A stretch of 64,000 bases of DNA from Bradyrhizobium sp. 141 (GCF_023074055.1 NZ_JADPKR010000003.1:1-64000); one strand, 5' to 3'; positions 9,513 to 19,222 are shown, counted from the first letter of the stretch. Notes: generated by a model from the sequence alone, not told the origin. Program-made: numbers and translations.

Positions 9513-9908
9513 GATCGCCGCGTCGTGCCATTCCCTGTCGATGTAGATTTGGATCGTGGGTCCATGCGATCAACCCATTTTATGGGCGGCATAACTTAAC
9601 TTCAGCGAGATATCAACCCAATTTAATGAGTTTATAAAAGCCAGAAGCGCCCTAAACATACCCTTAGAGTGGCATGATTGAAATAGTGCCAAAGATTTTT
9701 AGAAGTCATGCAGGGGGACGGGCAAGATGCGCTTCCCCGCTTGGCTTCTGACATGGCCCACCCGGCAGCCGGCACTGAAGGTGGCGAACAGGATCAATTG
9801 AAGCGTCGCGGCTACCGTTCACGCTCAGCATAATACTATTGATGTAGAACAGCATTATATTATTGTATTCGCACGACATCAAACTATCGGAACCTCGCGA
9901 GCTGGAAC
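9513..9908. other. AT-rich intergenic region between hipA and fic
   Basis: About 400 bases with no gene. It is visibly richer in A+T than its surroundings, with runs such as ATTATATTATTGTATT around 9845-9870. It probably holds the divergent promoters of the hipA/hipB and fic units, but no defined operator could be identified. Confidence 0.4.
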
Positions 9909-10028
9909 ATGCCGTCCCTCCACGAAAAACTCGCCTAGTCCGTCACTGAGCTGAAGACCCTCAGCAACGGCGGAAAGCGACGAATCTTCCGGAGCGCCGA
10001 ACTTTCGCGCACCCACCGCGAACGGCTG

Positions 10029-11468
10029 GTGGAGGCCGGGTTCCTGAAGGAGATCATCAAAGGATGGGTGCTGATGACGCGACCCGAGGAGCGATCGGGC
10101 GACAGCACGTCCTGGTACTCGTCGTTCTGGGAGTTTTGCCGCGCCTACTGCAACGACCGCTTCAAGAGTGACTGGGTCCTCTCGGCAGAAAGCTCAATCC
10201 CGCTACTTGCAGAAAATCTTAACGTTCCGAAGCAGGTCGTGATCGCGGCACCGACCGCCAATAACCAAACCCAGCCCCTCCTCCATGGCACCTCCCTCTA
10301 TCTGTACAAGGCGACCAAACTGACGATGACCCCGGTCGAGACCGCCGGGGTCCAGACCTTTCCGGCGCCGCAGGCGATCTGCGCTGCCGCGCCAGCTTTC
10401 TGGCAGACGCAGAAGAACGACGTCATCGCCCTGCTCGGTTCGCAGAGGAATGCCAGCGCAATCCTAAAAGTCCTCCTGGAAGGCGGACATGCGGCCGCGG
10501 CGGGGCGCATCGCCGGGGCGTACCGACTGCTGGGTAACACGCGGGCCGCCGACGATATCGTCACCGCGATGACGGCGGGCGGGCACGATGTCAGGGAAGA
10601 TGCCGATCCATTCAAGGCGCCGGTACCGATGCAGCTTCCAAGCCGGGCCACGCGACCAATCATGACGCGAATCCGTCTCATGTGGGCGGAGATGCGCGAA
10701 AAGGTGTTAGCAAATTTCAAGCTTGAGCCGCGGCGTATCAACGATCATGACGTATATCTGGCCGCGATCGACGAACGGTACACCTCGGACGCGTACCACT
10801 CGCTTTCTATTGAAGGCTACTCGGTCACGGAGGAACTGATCGAGAAGGTCAACGGCAGCGATGGAGATCGCAAACAAAGGGATGCAATGGCCGCGAAGGG
10901 CTACTGGGATGCGTTCCAGCTGGTCCGTGGCGCGGTGGCCCGCGTGCTCAACGGCGAGGACGCCGCCGAGATCGCCGATCGGGAGCACCTCGACTGGTAC
11001 CGGGCCCTCTTTCAGCCCTCAGTTCAAGCCGGCATCATCAAGCCCGAAAACCTCGCCGGTTATCGAACTCACTTCGTTTTCATCAGGAACTCGGGACACA
11101 CACCGGTCGCTTGGGAATCGGTGCCTGACGCCATGGAGGCTTTTCTTGATTGCCTGAAGGAGGAGAAGGATCCGCGCGTGAGAGCCGTGCTCGGACACTT
11201 CATATTCACCTTCATACACCCTCTTCCAGACGGCAACGGCCGAACGGGCCGCTTCCTCATGAATGTCATGATGGCATCGGGAGGACTGCCTTGGACAATC
11301 ATTCCCGTCGGCAGATGCGACGAATACATGCGGGCACTCGAGAGCGCGAGCGTACAAGGTGATGTCGGTCCCTTCGCCGCATTCCTGGCAGACTGTTGTC
11401 GTCGTGAACCGCCTCCTCCCCGGCAGAGCCTTCCGGGAGAAGTCCAAGCACTGGCGGACCTCGGTTGA
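10029..11468 (+). CDS. Fic-domain AMPylase-like protein with N-terminal winged-helix region
   Basis: A 479-residue protein from a GTG start. Residues about 1-170 resemble the AbiEi/type IV antitoxin-like winged-helix region often fused to Fic proteins. The Fic core is C-terminal, with the motif HPLPDGNGRTGR at residues 397-408. It retains the catalytic His, the acidic residue and the GNGR anion loop. A possible inhibitory-helix motif S-x3-E-G (SLSIEG, about 258) lies before the core, as in self-inhibited class II Fic proteins. Such enzymes usually transfer AMP to target proteins. Oddity: the same frame is open from an ATG at 9909 but has an amber TAG at 9936-9938 (codon 10). The downstream codons (FRSAELSRTHRERL) clearly belong to the domain, so the original gene began upstream and is now truncated or restarts internally. 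Confidence 0.75.
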   Translation: MEAGFLKEIIKGWVLMTRPEERSGDSTSWYSSFWEFCRAYCNDRFKSDWVLSAESSIPLLAENLNVPKQVVIAAPTANNQTQPLLHGTSLYLYKATKLTMTPVETAGVQTFPAPQAICAAAPAFWQTQKNDVIALLGSQRNASAILKVLLEGGHAAAAGRIAGAYRLLGNTRAADDIVTAMTAGGHDVREDADPFKAPVPMQLPSRATRPIMTRIRLMWAEMREKVLANFKLEPRRINDHDVYLAAIDERYTSDAYHSLSIEGYSVTEELIEKVNGSDGDRKQRDAMAAKGYWDAFQLVRGAVARVLNGEDAAEIADREHLDWYRALFQPSVQAGIIKPENLAGYRTHFVFIRNSGHTPVAWESVPDAMEAFLDCLKEEKDPRVRAVLGHFIFTFIHPLPDGNGRTGRFLMNVMMASGGLPWTIIPVGRCDEYMRALESASVQGDVGPFAAFLADCCRREPPPPRQSLPGEVQALADLG

Positions 11469-11594
11469 GGATCGCGCCGGACTAGGCCCGGCAAAAAGCC
11501 CAGTGTCACCAAATCGCGCGCGCACGTTGCGAGCCATCGCACGGCGAGATGCCGACGTGACCGGCGCCCGTGGGCTAACCTCGGAGCGCGCGCG

Positions 11595-11745
11595 ATCATG
11601 ATCGGGATGACCAGCATGATGATGATCAGCGATCAAGCTGACCAGCATCGATCGCGATCGGCGTGATCCCGATCATCATCCTCGGCGGCATCAGCATGCC
11701 GATGTCCAGCAGCAGCAGCAGCAGCACGCCATTCCTCTGTCAGCC
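11595..11745. repeat. Low-complexity GATC/CATGAT-rich tract
   Basis: The sequence is dominated by short GAT/ATC/CAG words (GATCA, ATGATGATG, CGATCGCGATCG, then AGCAGCAGCAGCAGCAGC around 11707-11726). It resembles degenerate simple repeats rather than coding sequence. It sits just beyond the frameshifted C-terminus of the VapC-like gene. Confidence 0.6.
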
Positions 11746-11976
11746 TCAGAACGGACGGTGGTAGGCCGTTCTCGGCCGCAAGGTCGAGGTGCTGACCAAG
11801 GGCTTTCTTTCTCCCGACCCGCGCCGCAGCGCGCGGATGCCGAACAACAGTTCGGCGATGGTGACGCTGGAGAAAAACAGCGTCTCGGCCGCCTGGGCGT
11901 CGAGCCAGTCACGGACCGATGGATGCAGTTCTGGCTTCATCGCCTCGGAGACCACATTGGTATCGAGCAGGATCAT
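11746..11976 (-). pseudogene. PIN-domain toxin VapC/FitB-like, C-terminally truncated
   Basis: Begins MILLDTNVVSEAMKPE with the first conserved Asp of PIN ribonucleases and continues ETLFFSSVTIAELLFGIRAL, with the conserved Glu. FitB/VapC proteins are normally about 135-145 residues. Here the frame leaves the family after about 50 residues (LRRGSGERK) and stops at 76, so the later catalytic acids are missing. The start overlaps the stop of the antitoxin remnant by four bases (ATGA), the classical arrangement of these modules. Almost certainly inactive. Confidence 0.75.
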
Positions 11977-12180
11977 TCGAAGCGCACGGGACGCGCGTCG
12001 CGGCCATGTTCAAGTGCCTCGACAACGGCATTGGTGAGGCCGATCTTCCGGCTCATCTTCGAAAGGGCGGTGCCGAGCCGCAGCCGGCCCTCGGGACGCA
12101 CGGCGGCCTCCAGAATGGCGCGCATTTCCGCTTCCGCGCTGCGATTGTGCTGCGCCGCGCGGACTTTCCCCTTGTAGGCA
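11973..12180 (-). pseudogene. FitA/VapB-type antitoxin remnant
   Basis: The C-terminal part is clear: RAAQHNRSAEAEMRAILEAAV then RPEGRLRLGTAL and EALEHGRDARPVRFE. This is the ribbon-helix-helix FitA-like antitoxin pattern. The N-terminal strand (normally about 15 residues before RAAQHN) is not recognisable and no good start codon is visible. The stop overlaps the toxin start. It would normally bind DNA and the PIN toxin; here it is a relic. Confidence 0.65.
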
Positions 12181-12189
12181 GCACTATTC

Positions 12190-12408
12190 TCAAGCGCGAT
12201 CGTGCTGCACGACCGGGTCCACGAAGGTGATGTGCAACGTGATCGGCCCTCTGGAACCGTCGAGCAACACGCGAAGCCTGCTGCGCGTAGCACCGAACCC
12301 GAGAACGACTCCTTGCTTGCCGCTCAGACGCGGTCCAGCCGCTTCGCAAACGACTACACGCTCACCCGCGGTCCAGTCGTGGAGCGTACTTTCACTGGCG
12401 CATGCCAC
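12190..12408 (-). CDS. Small hypothetical protein
   Basis: A 72-residue frame. The middle (WTAGERVVVCEAAGPRLSGK, then QGVVLGFGATRSRLRVLLDG, ending ITLHITFVDPV) resembles a small beta-rich, KOW-like rhizobial hypothetical. It overlaps none of its neighbours and is on the same strand as the vapBC remnant, 10 bases upstream of it. Function unknown. It could be a short intact gene or a fragment. Confidence 0.4.
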   Translation of the reverse strand: MACASESTLHDWTAGERVVVCEAAGPRLSGKQGVVLGFGATRSRLRVLLDGSRGPITLHITFVDPVVQHDRA

Positions 12409-13635
12409 TTTGAGTGTCCCAGGACTTTACCCGTCCCAATTCCAACCACGCCGAAAGAGACACGCAGTTAACAATCTGCACATCGGGTCCCTCCGGTTCC
12501 GACACGCCTCGAAATGCTGCAAGACTCGCATAATCGCGGCCCGACGCCTAGTCGAATGTTATGTGTATGGCGAGCTCTGCCCGGCGGTTCAGGGCCGGAC
12601 TGGATCCACCAGTTGGAGTACGAACCCCCAAATGCTGGTCTACTTTGAATTGGAGGATCCTTTTTGCAGTGGCGTTTATCCATTGGTCTAGGAGGGCCTA
12701 ACGGGCGTTCTCAGGGCAATGAGCGTCCTGTCCACCGTCGCGACGATATCCGCGACCGTGCTGTGGTCGGCATCGCGGTGGTGCTGTTCACGACGCATAA
12801 CCATTCGGAGGTTGAGGACGATGACTGCCACAAAACTCTCGCGACCATTCCGTGAAAGAAATGCTCTCGAGCACCTGGGACCAGGAGCTGGCGAAAGATC
12901 TTGCCCAGGAAATCGAGATCTGCACAGGCGACCGCGCGAAACGTTCGCCGAGATGCGCCGCTTCCTTGCCGTCAACGGCTACCGGGAATTTCTGCCGGCC
13001 GCAGAAGGCTCGCGTAAAAAATCGTCGAAGACGCGCTGGACTTGGTCGCTCACGCACTACGCTCCTGCGCTCGAGAGGCCGGCTCTATCCGCCGCGCCTT
13101 TCCGGAGCGCGGCCGTGATTGTTCCGAGTGGCGCGACGCTCGTGAAAACCTGCATACGCTGATAATCGGCGTCCTAGCCGAATTACGGGCTGTTCGGCGA
13201 AGCCGCCGAGAACGCCCTCACTATGTTGAGGAGCCTCGTTCGCGCCTACGTACTGACGAACTCATGCACACGGTCGTGGGATCGATTCCTACGACGAAGC
13301 GTTCGACAAGGCCCTCCAGGTCTTTCGTGCTCGGGCTGCCGGCTTTCGCTTCCTCGAGATGCGGCCGGGCGAGCGGGCCGTTGCGGCAGGAGCTCGCGTA
13401 CGTCGCCGATCAAGAGGAAGGATGGGCCTCCGGGTAGGAGATCGAGGTAAGGTCTGGCAACGGCGCTGGCCGAGATTTTGGGTTGGATGCGCTCTACGGC
13501 GGACGCCAGGGGGAGAAATACTGCAATTGCGGCGGACCAGCTACGTCCGCGCAAAGGACATTGCGCTGGCGCAACTGCGGCCCCCGGCCGGCTTCAATAA
13601 GAAAGCATCACACCAGAATTGGGAGTGCATTGGGC
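12409..13635. other. No recognisable gene
   Basis: About 1.2 kb of overlapping short frames on both strands. One plus-strand stretch at about 12852-13160 reads as a broken helical protein across two frames (KEMLSSTWDQELAKDLAQEI, then FAEMRRFLAVNGYREFLPAA), which suggests a decayed gene I cannot name. No RNA gene or repeat is apparent. Confidence 0.35.
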
Positions 13636-14040
13636 ATGAAGACAACAGAGAAGACTTATCCCATCCTTGAAGCCCTCCTGGATGTTTTCGGTAACTGGCT
13701 GAGGCATCGCCGTGAAATCCGTGAGTTGCATCAACTCTACTGTGGCACGAAATCGCGCCCGATCTGCGCGTCACGGCTGCAGACCTCGATGCGTGGTCAA
13801 GGACTCTTGCGGCTGACGAATTGCCCCGGTTACTGAAGATTCTCGGCATCGCCAACGAGGATGTCTCGATCGAAGCCGGCAGCGCTGTGCGACGAGCGGG
13901 TCTGCACCCAATGCGACGGGAAGGTTGAGTGCAACAACGATGTCGAGATCAGGGTGGCTACCAGAGATTACGAAGACTACTGCCTCAACGCTCTAACGAT
14001 GCAAGCGCTCGGCAGCAGCCTGGAGGGCCACCGGTCCTGA
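13636..14040 (+). pseudogene. DUF6455-like hypothetical, two frameshifts
   Basis: Read across three frames this is a complete small protein. It runs from MKTTEKTYPILEALLDVFG and NWLRHRREIRELHQL, through APDLRVTAADLDAWSRTL and ADELPRLLKILGI, to RVCTQCDGKVECNNDVEI and DYEDYCLNALTMQAL, then a stop at 14038-14040. The WLRHRRE helix, the ADELP helix and the paired cysteines match the DUF6455 family, whose function I do not know. At least two frameshifts are needed, around 13745 and 13895, so it is a pseudogene. It lies just upstream of the fixK remnant. Confidence 0.6.
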
Positions 14041-14156
14041 ACGAGCGGCATCTCGCCCGTAGATTCTACCGTGCGTAAGTCCCGCTAAGCGATGACACCG
14101 AATTTCACCGTGTCGCGGTCTCTCGCATCCTCCAGCCATTAGCAAGGAGATCGCCG

Positions 14157-14745
14157 ATGCTTCCGCCCGCACTCTACACCACCCAGCCTTCCATGACGCG
14201 CTCCGCGCCCTCGCCGTCCGCTGCGTTCGGCGGCTGGTCGGCCAGCCGGCGCTCGTGGCCAGCGAATTCGCAAGCGGCAAGGACGAGGAGATCTTCGGCG
14301 AGGGCCCACCGCATCGCGGCCGAGGCGATCCTCGACACCACGGTGCGCCTGGTAAACCGGCGAGCCCGGACAAGGCGGCCAATACAGACATTCAGGTCGC
14401 GCGCAAGCTCTGGACCCTGACGGCCGGCGAGCTGAAGCACGCGGAGGACCACATGCTGTGCTCGGCCGCAAGAACGCCATGGAGGGTCGCGACCTTCCTG
14501 CTCGAGACGGACACCCCGCACCGCGGCCGCCCGCCTGATGGCCGTCCGAGTGCCGCCTTGACATCGGCGACTATCTCGGCCTCATCCTGGAGACGGTCTC
14601 GCGAGCCCTGTCAGAGCTTCACGCCGAAGGCCTTCTCGGCTTCTCCGGAGCGCGCCAGATCGTGCTCCGCAATCGCCAGCATTTGCCGGACATGGATGTC
14701 GGACTCCCGCCACGCCGCCGGTCCGTTCAGTTGCGCCGCCTTCGA
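14157..14745 (+). pseudogene. Decayed fixK (FixK2-like) copy
   Basis: Fragments align in order with the intact fixK2 at 27207. ASEFASGKDEEIFGEG matches its N-terminal region. An internal deletion removes most of the cyclic-nucleotide-binding-like barrel. The match then resumes with HRIAAEAILDTTVRLVNR, DIQVARKLWTLTAGELKHAE and DIGDYLGLILETVSRALSEL, and ends GFSGARQIVLRNRQ. Several frameshifts separate them. The DNA-recognition helix (ETVSRAL) survives only as sequence, not as an expressible protein. It has the same orientation as fixK2 and directly abuts the fixS end of the fix block. Confidence 0.85.
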
Positions 14746-14878
14746 TTGGGAACAACGCCCCCCATGCGGTGACACAACCTGCCGTCATAACAAACCTGGT
14801 CAACCCTCTATCAACGACGACAGGGATGCTCTCCCATTCACTGGAAGTCGGCCGCACCTCGTGCGGAAGGCTACCGCT

Positions 14879-15046
14879 TTACCGCTCAGCCGGCGCCTCT
14901 TGCGGCGGCTCGTCGTCGGCAATCGCCCGCCACGCTGCGCCGTCGCAGTCGTCATACTGACCACTCCGAAGCGACCAGAGGAAGGCGACGAGGCCTGCAC
15001 CTCCGAGTGCCAGCGCCAGCGGGACTAGGATCACCAGGAATTCCAT
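14879..15046 (-). CDS. fixS: FixS, cbb3 oxidase assembly protein (CcoS)
   Basis: A 55-residue protein. One transmembrane helix at about residues 3-25 (FLVILVPLALALGGAGLVAF) is followed by a short acidic tail containing SGQYDD, the usual CcoS pattern. It is needed for maturation of the cbb3-type cytochrome oxidase, probably cofactor insertion into FixN. It starts at the ATG at 15046, whose A is also the last base of the fixI stop codon, so the two are tightly coupled. Last gene of fixGHIS. Confidence 0.92.
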   Translation of the reverse strand: MEFLVILVPLALALGGAGLVAFLWSLRSGQYDDCDGAAWRAIADDEPPQEAPAER

Positions 15047-17238
15047 CACGCAATCTCCCGCGACGCGCTACGCGCTCGCAGCGAATTCAGCATGACCAGG
15101 ATCGACGAGCCGCTCATCGCGGCTGCTGCGATCAGGGGCGTCACGACGCCGCTGATCGCGATCGGCACCGCCAAGACATTATAAGCGATCGCGAGCCAGA
15201 GGTTTTGCCGCATCAAATGCAGCGCCTTGCGCGCGGAATCGATGGCCGCGACGACCGGCGCCAGCGGCCGGCCGAGGAAGACGAGATCGGCGGTCGCCTG
15301 GCTGAGATGGGCGGCCGAGATCGGCGACATCGAGACGTGAGCGGCCGCCAGCGAGGGCGCATCGTTCATGCCGTCACCGACCATCAGCACCTTGGCGCCG
15401 CGCTGTTTTAACTCCTCGATCCGCGCGATCTTGTCGGCCGGCGTGACGCCGGTGCGCCACTCGGGAATGCCGAGAGCATGGGCCGCCGCCTTCACCGCCG
15501 GCTCGCGGTCGCCGGAGAGAATTTCGACGCCGATGTTGCGCGCCTTCAGCGCCGCGATCACGATTTTCGCGTCGGGGCGCAGACCCTGACGCACCGAGAG
15601 GATGATCTTTTCGCTCTCCTTGCTGAAGGCCACGATGGAGGCTTCCGAATCGAGATCGGCGCTGGCGCCTATCAGCGCCTCGACGCCGCAGAAGGACGGG
15701 CGACCAAGGCGGATCTCGATGCCGTCGATCGTTGCCCGCACGCCCTGCCCGGCCTCCTCGACCGCGCCGACGATCGGCGATCTGGCACCCGCGGCCTGCG
15801 CGACCGCAGCAGCCACCGGATGATGGCTCGACAGCGCAAGCCGGCCGGCGAGCTCAAGGATGTCGGCGGGTATGTCGGCCGCATTCGTCACTTCGAGCTC
15901 CGGCAGCGTCAGCGTTCCGGTCTTGTCGAAGATGACATGATCGGCTTCGGCCAAACGCTCGATCGCATCGCCTGAATTGAGCAGCACGCCGGATTTGAAC
16001 ATCGCGCCCGAGGCCACCGTCTGCACGGTGGGGATCGCAAGCCCGAGCGCGCAGGGACAGGTGATGATCAGCACGGCAACGCCCGTCACGATCGCATCAT
16101 GCCAGCCTGCACCGGCGATGACCCAGCCGAGAATGGTGAGGAGTGCGGTCGCATGCACCACCGGCGCATAGAGCCGCGATGCGCGATCGGCGAGCCGCAT
16201 ATAGCGCGAGCGGGCCTGGAGCGCGTTGTCCAAGAGCCGCGTGATCTCGGCGAGCAGCGTCGCCTCGGAGGCCGCCGAGACCCGCACCCGCAGCGTGCCG
16301 GAGATGTTCATCGATCCCGCATAGACCGGCGTGCCACTCTCGGCGGTGACATAGAGCGTCTCGCCGGTGATCAGGCTCTGGTCGATCTCGGAACGTCCCT
16401 CGATCACGGCGCCGTCGACCGCGCAACGCTCGCCGGGCCGGAGCAGCACGATGTCGCCGGGATGGATCGCAGCGACTGGCACTTGTGAAATCTCGTCAGA
16501 CCCGACGAACTTGGCCGCCGTCTCCGCCTTCAGCGCGGCGAGATTGCCCGCGACCGCGCGGGTCCGCCGCCGCATGTTCTGGTCGAGGAAGCGGCCGACC
16601 AGCAGGAAAGTGAGCAGCATGATCGCCGCGTCGAAATAGGCATGCTCGGCGTGGTGGATGGTCTCGACCACGGACATGCCGAGCGCCAAGGTCACGCCGA
16701 TCGAGATCGGGACGTCCATGTTCGTCGTCTTCGCCGACAGCGCGCGCCAGGCCGAGCGGAAGAACGGCTGGCCGGCATAGGCCGCCGCCGGCAATGCGAT
16801 CAGCGCCGACAGCCAGTGAAAGAAGTCGCGCTGCTCGGGCAGCATGTCCGAGACGTTGCCCGACCACACCGGGATCGACAGCATCATCACGTTCATGGTG
16901 GCGAACGCGGCGACGCCGAGGCAGCGCAGCAGGAAACGCGATTCCGCGACCTCGCTCGCTTCCGCGCTCTCGGTCTCGTAAGGGTACGCCTTGTAGCCGA
17001 GCTCCTCGAGGCGATCGATGAAACGAGACGGATCGAGCGTGCCCTGCTTCCATTCCAGCGCGACGCGGCGGTCGGTGAGGTTCACGCGCGCCAGTGTGAC
17101 GTCGGGAATGGCGGACAACCCACGCTCGATCTTGGCCATGCAGCCGGCGCAGTGAACGCCCTCGACCGCGAGATCAATGTGCCGGAGGCCTGCGCCCGCG
17201 GCGCGGACGTAGTGGGAGAAATCGCGTGTCACCTGCAT
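15046..17238 (-). CDS. fixI: FixI, P1B-type copper-transporting ATPase (CcoI)
   Basis: Inner-membrane copper exporter that supplies copper for assembly of the cbb3 oxidase. The 730 residues are normal for CcoI/FixI. An N-terminal heavy-metal-associated domain has the CxxC pair GVHCAGC (Cys30, Cys33). Eight membrane helices are expected. The metal-pathway motif CPC is in ITCPCALGLAIP (about 393-395), the phosphorylation motif DKTGTLT is at about 437, and GDGMNDAPSLAAA forms the hinge. It lies 10 bases after fixH and overlaps fixS. Confidence 0.95.
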   Translation of the reverse strand: MQVTRDFSHYVRAAGAGLRHIDLAVEGVHCAGCMAKIERGLSAIPDVTLARVNLTDRRVALEWKQGTLDPSRFIDRLEELGYKAYPYETESAEASEVAESRFLLRCLGVAAFATMNVMMLSIPVWSGNVSDMLPEQRDFFHWLSALIALPAAAYAGQPFFRSAWRALSAKTTNMDVPISIGVTLALGMSVVETIHHAEHAYFDAAIMLLTFLLVGRFLDQNMRRRTRAVAGNLAALKAETAAKFVGSDEISQVPVAAIHPGDIVLLRPGERCAVDGAVIEGRSEIDQSLITGETLYVTAESGTPVYAGSMNISGTLRVRVSAASEATLLAEITRLLDNALQARSRYMRLADRASRLYAPVVHATALLTILGWVIAGAGWHDAIVTGVAVLIITCPCALGLAIPTVQTVASGAMFKSGVLLNSGDAIERLAEADHVIFDKTGTLTLPELEVTNAADIPADILELAGRLALSSHHPVAAAVAQAAGARSPIVGAVEEAGQGVRATIDGIEIRLGRPSFCGVEALIGASADLDSEASIVAFSKESEKIILSVRQGLRPDAKIVIAALKARNIGVEILSGDREPAVKAAAHALGIPEWRTGVTPADKIARIEELKQRGAKVLMVGDGMNDAPSLAAAHVSMSPISAAHLSQATADLVFLGRPLAPVVAAIDSARKALHLMRQNLWLAIAYNVLAVPIAISGVVTPLIAAAAMSGSSILVMLNSLRARSASREIA

Positions 17239-17248
17239 GGCGAAACCC

Positions 17249-17740
17249 TCAGTTCAGGATCACGCGATTACGCGACAGGAACACGCGCTCGCCCCGCGCC
17301 TCGCCCTCGATCACCAGGTCCCACTGGCCCGGCGCGACGGCCGCGGCGTTGCCGCGATAGATGCCGATGCCGGCTTCGGCGAGTCCGACCGCCAGATCGG
17401 CGCGTTTGTCGGTCGGCCGTTCGAGACGGCCGCCGAACTTCAATCCGGTCATCGGCTGGCCCGCCGCGTCGCGTGCGTCGACCTGGAGCGTGGCACCGCC
17501 ATCAGTGCGGCGCTCGATATGGGCGTTGACCTGCCATTTGCGCGCGGCCTGGTCCTGTGCTGCCGAAATCTCCCGGTCGTAGGTGAGGCCCGCCGCATAC
17601 GGACTGTCGACGTCGGTGCCGGGCAGCGTTGCGATCGCGAGCTTCGCCATGGTCACGTTGACCCCGATCACGACGCCGAAGAAGGCGACCAGTATCAGGA
17701 AGACTTTTGTTCCGGTCAGCGGCTTGGATGCGGATGCCAT
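17249..17740 (-). CDS. fixH: FixH, cbb3 oxidase biogenesis protein (CcoH)
   Basis: A 163-residue membrane protein with one N-terminal transmembrane helix (VFLILVAFFGVVIGVNVTMA, about residues 12-31). A periplasmic domain of the FixH family follows, including YAAGLTYDREISAAQDQAA and a C-terminal beta-sandwich (GQWDLVIEGEARGERVFLSR). It contributes to stable assembly of the cbb3 oxidase with FixG, FixI and FixS. Spacing of 15 bases from fixG and 10 to fixI supports one operon. Confidence 0.92.
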   Translation of the reverse strand: MASASKPLTGTKVFLILVAFFGVVIGVNVTMAKLAIATLPGTDVDSPYAAGLTYDREISAAQDQAARKWQVNAHIERRTDGGATLQVDARDAAGQPMTGLKFGGRLERPTDKRADLAVGLAEAGIGIYRGNAAAVAPGQWDLVIEGEARGERVFLSRNRVILN

Positions 17741-17755
17741 GGCTGTCTCCTGGTC

Positions 17756-19222
17756 TTAAGGCGAGACGAAATTGTCGGTTGCGGACGCGACCTCGCCGAG
17801 GCCGATGTCCGTGACGTGGAAGCGGACCGGGATCGACTTCTCCGGATTGACGTCCGCGGGCGCGGTGACGAGCAGCCGCAGCTCGCTGGTGGAGTCGCGG
17901 GGGATCACGATCATCGGCCGGTCTGGCGTCACAGAGTCGACGCCGACGACGTGAACCGTCAAATTGACCGGGCCGTTGGCGTCGATCGCGATGACACGAT
18001 CGTAGCCGCTCTTGTTCAAGAGCCGAACGGTATAGGCGTTGCGGATCGAGCCGTCGCTGAGCCTGACCGCGACCGGATTGCGGTCGTGCAGCACGTTGAC
18101 GTCGAGCAGGCTGCGCGTCGCCAGCGTGTAGAGCATGAAGCCGCCAACGGCCGCGATGATCGCGCTGTAGACAACGGTGCGGGGACGGACGATGCGATAG
18201 ATCGGCGCCTTGCCGTCCTGGCGACGCTGGATGTTGATGTCGTTGTCGTAACTGATCAGGCGGGTCGGCCGGCCGATCTTGGTCATCACATTGTCGCAGG
18301 CGTCGATGCAAAGGCCGCACTGGATGCATTCGAGCTGCGGTCCGTTGCGGATGTCGATGCCGGTCGGGCAGACCGCGACGCATTGATAGCAGTCGACGCA
18401 ATCGCCGGCTGGCTGCCCGAGCGCGCGCAGCTCGATCGCCTTCTTCACCGAGGTGCGCTTCTCGCCGCGGTCGTAGCGGTAGGTGACGTTGAGCGCCCAT
18501 TCGTCGGTGAGCGCCGCCTGGATTCGCGGCCACGGGCACATATAGGTGCAGACCTGCTCGCGCATGAAGCCGGCGAGTACATAGGTCGTCGCGGTGAGGA
18601 TGCCGATCCAGACATAGGCGATCATCGGCGCCTGGAAGGTGACGAGCTCCTTCACCAGCGTCGGCGCATCGTTGAAGTAGAGCACCCAGGCGCGGCCGGT
18701 CCACCAGGCAATCAGGAGCCAGATCGCATGCTTGCGCACGATCTCGGAGATGCGCTCGAGCTTCATCGGATCGGACGACTTGTCCTTCTTCATCCGCTCG
18801 CGCCGGTCGCCTTCGATCAGGCGCTCGACGGCGTAGAACAGGTCGGTCCAGACGGTCTGCGGACAGAGATAGCCGCACCAGATGCGGCCGCCGACCGAGT
18901 TCATCAGGAACAGCGCCACCGCGGCCACGATCAACAGGCCGGTGAAGTAGTAGACCTCCTGCGGCCACAGCTCGATGAAGAAGAAATAGAAGCGGCTGTT
19001 GGGGAGATCGATCAGCACGGCCTGGCTGGGCGCACCGAGGCCGCGGTTCCAGCGCACGAAAGGCAGGAAGTAGTAGACGCCGAGGCAAAACGACATCAGG
19101 CCCCATTTGATCCGGCGGAAGGTGCCGGAGACACTCTGGGGATACACCTTCTTATGGGCTGCGTAGAGCGGCCCGTAGCCGTCGTTCGATGTGAGTTCGT
19201 TCGGGTTCACGGTCTTGTTCAT
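17756..19222 (-). CDS. fixG: FixG, membrane ferredoxin-like protein (CcoG)
   Basis: A 488-residue inner-membrane protein with several transmembrane segments. Two cytoplasmic 4Fe-4S ferredoxin clusters are visible: CVDCYQCVAVCPTG (about residues 270-285) and CIQCGLCIDACDNV (about 300-315). CcoG-type proteins act as copper reductases in cbb3 oxidase maturation. I chose the ATG at 19222 (MNKTVNPNELTSND). The longer frame to 19327 would run through the FixK2 box and hairpin upstream and has no protein-like sequence there. First gene of fixGHIS. Confidence 0.94.
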   Translation of the reverse strand: MNKTVNPNELTSNDGYGPLYAAHKKVYPQSVSGTFRRIKWGLMSFCLGVYYFLPFVRWNRGLGAPSQAVLIDLPNSRFYFFFIELWPQEVYYFTGLLIVAAVALFLMNSVGGRIWCGYLCPQTVWTDLFYAVERLIEGDRRERMKKDKSSDPMKLERISEIVRKHAIWLLIAWWTGRAWVLYFNDAPTLVKELVTFQAPMIAYVWIGILTATTYVLAGFMREQVCTYMCPWPRIQAALTDEWALNVTYRYDRGEKRTSVKKAIELRALGQPAGDCVDCYQCVAVCPTGIDIRNGPQLECIQCGLCIDACDNVMTKIGRPTRLISYDNDINIQRRQDGKAPIYRIVRPRTVVYSAIIAAVGGFMLYTLATRSLLDVNVLHDRNPVAVRLSDGSIRNAYTVRLLNKSGYDRVIAIDANGPVNLTVHVVGVDSVTPDRPMIVIPRDSTSELRLLVTAPADVNPEKSIPVRFHVTDIGLGEVASATDNFVSP

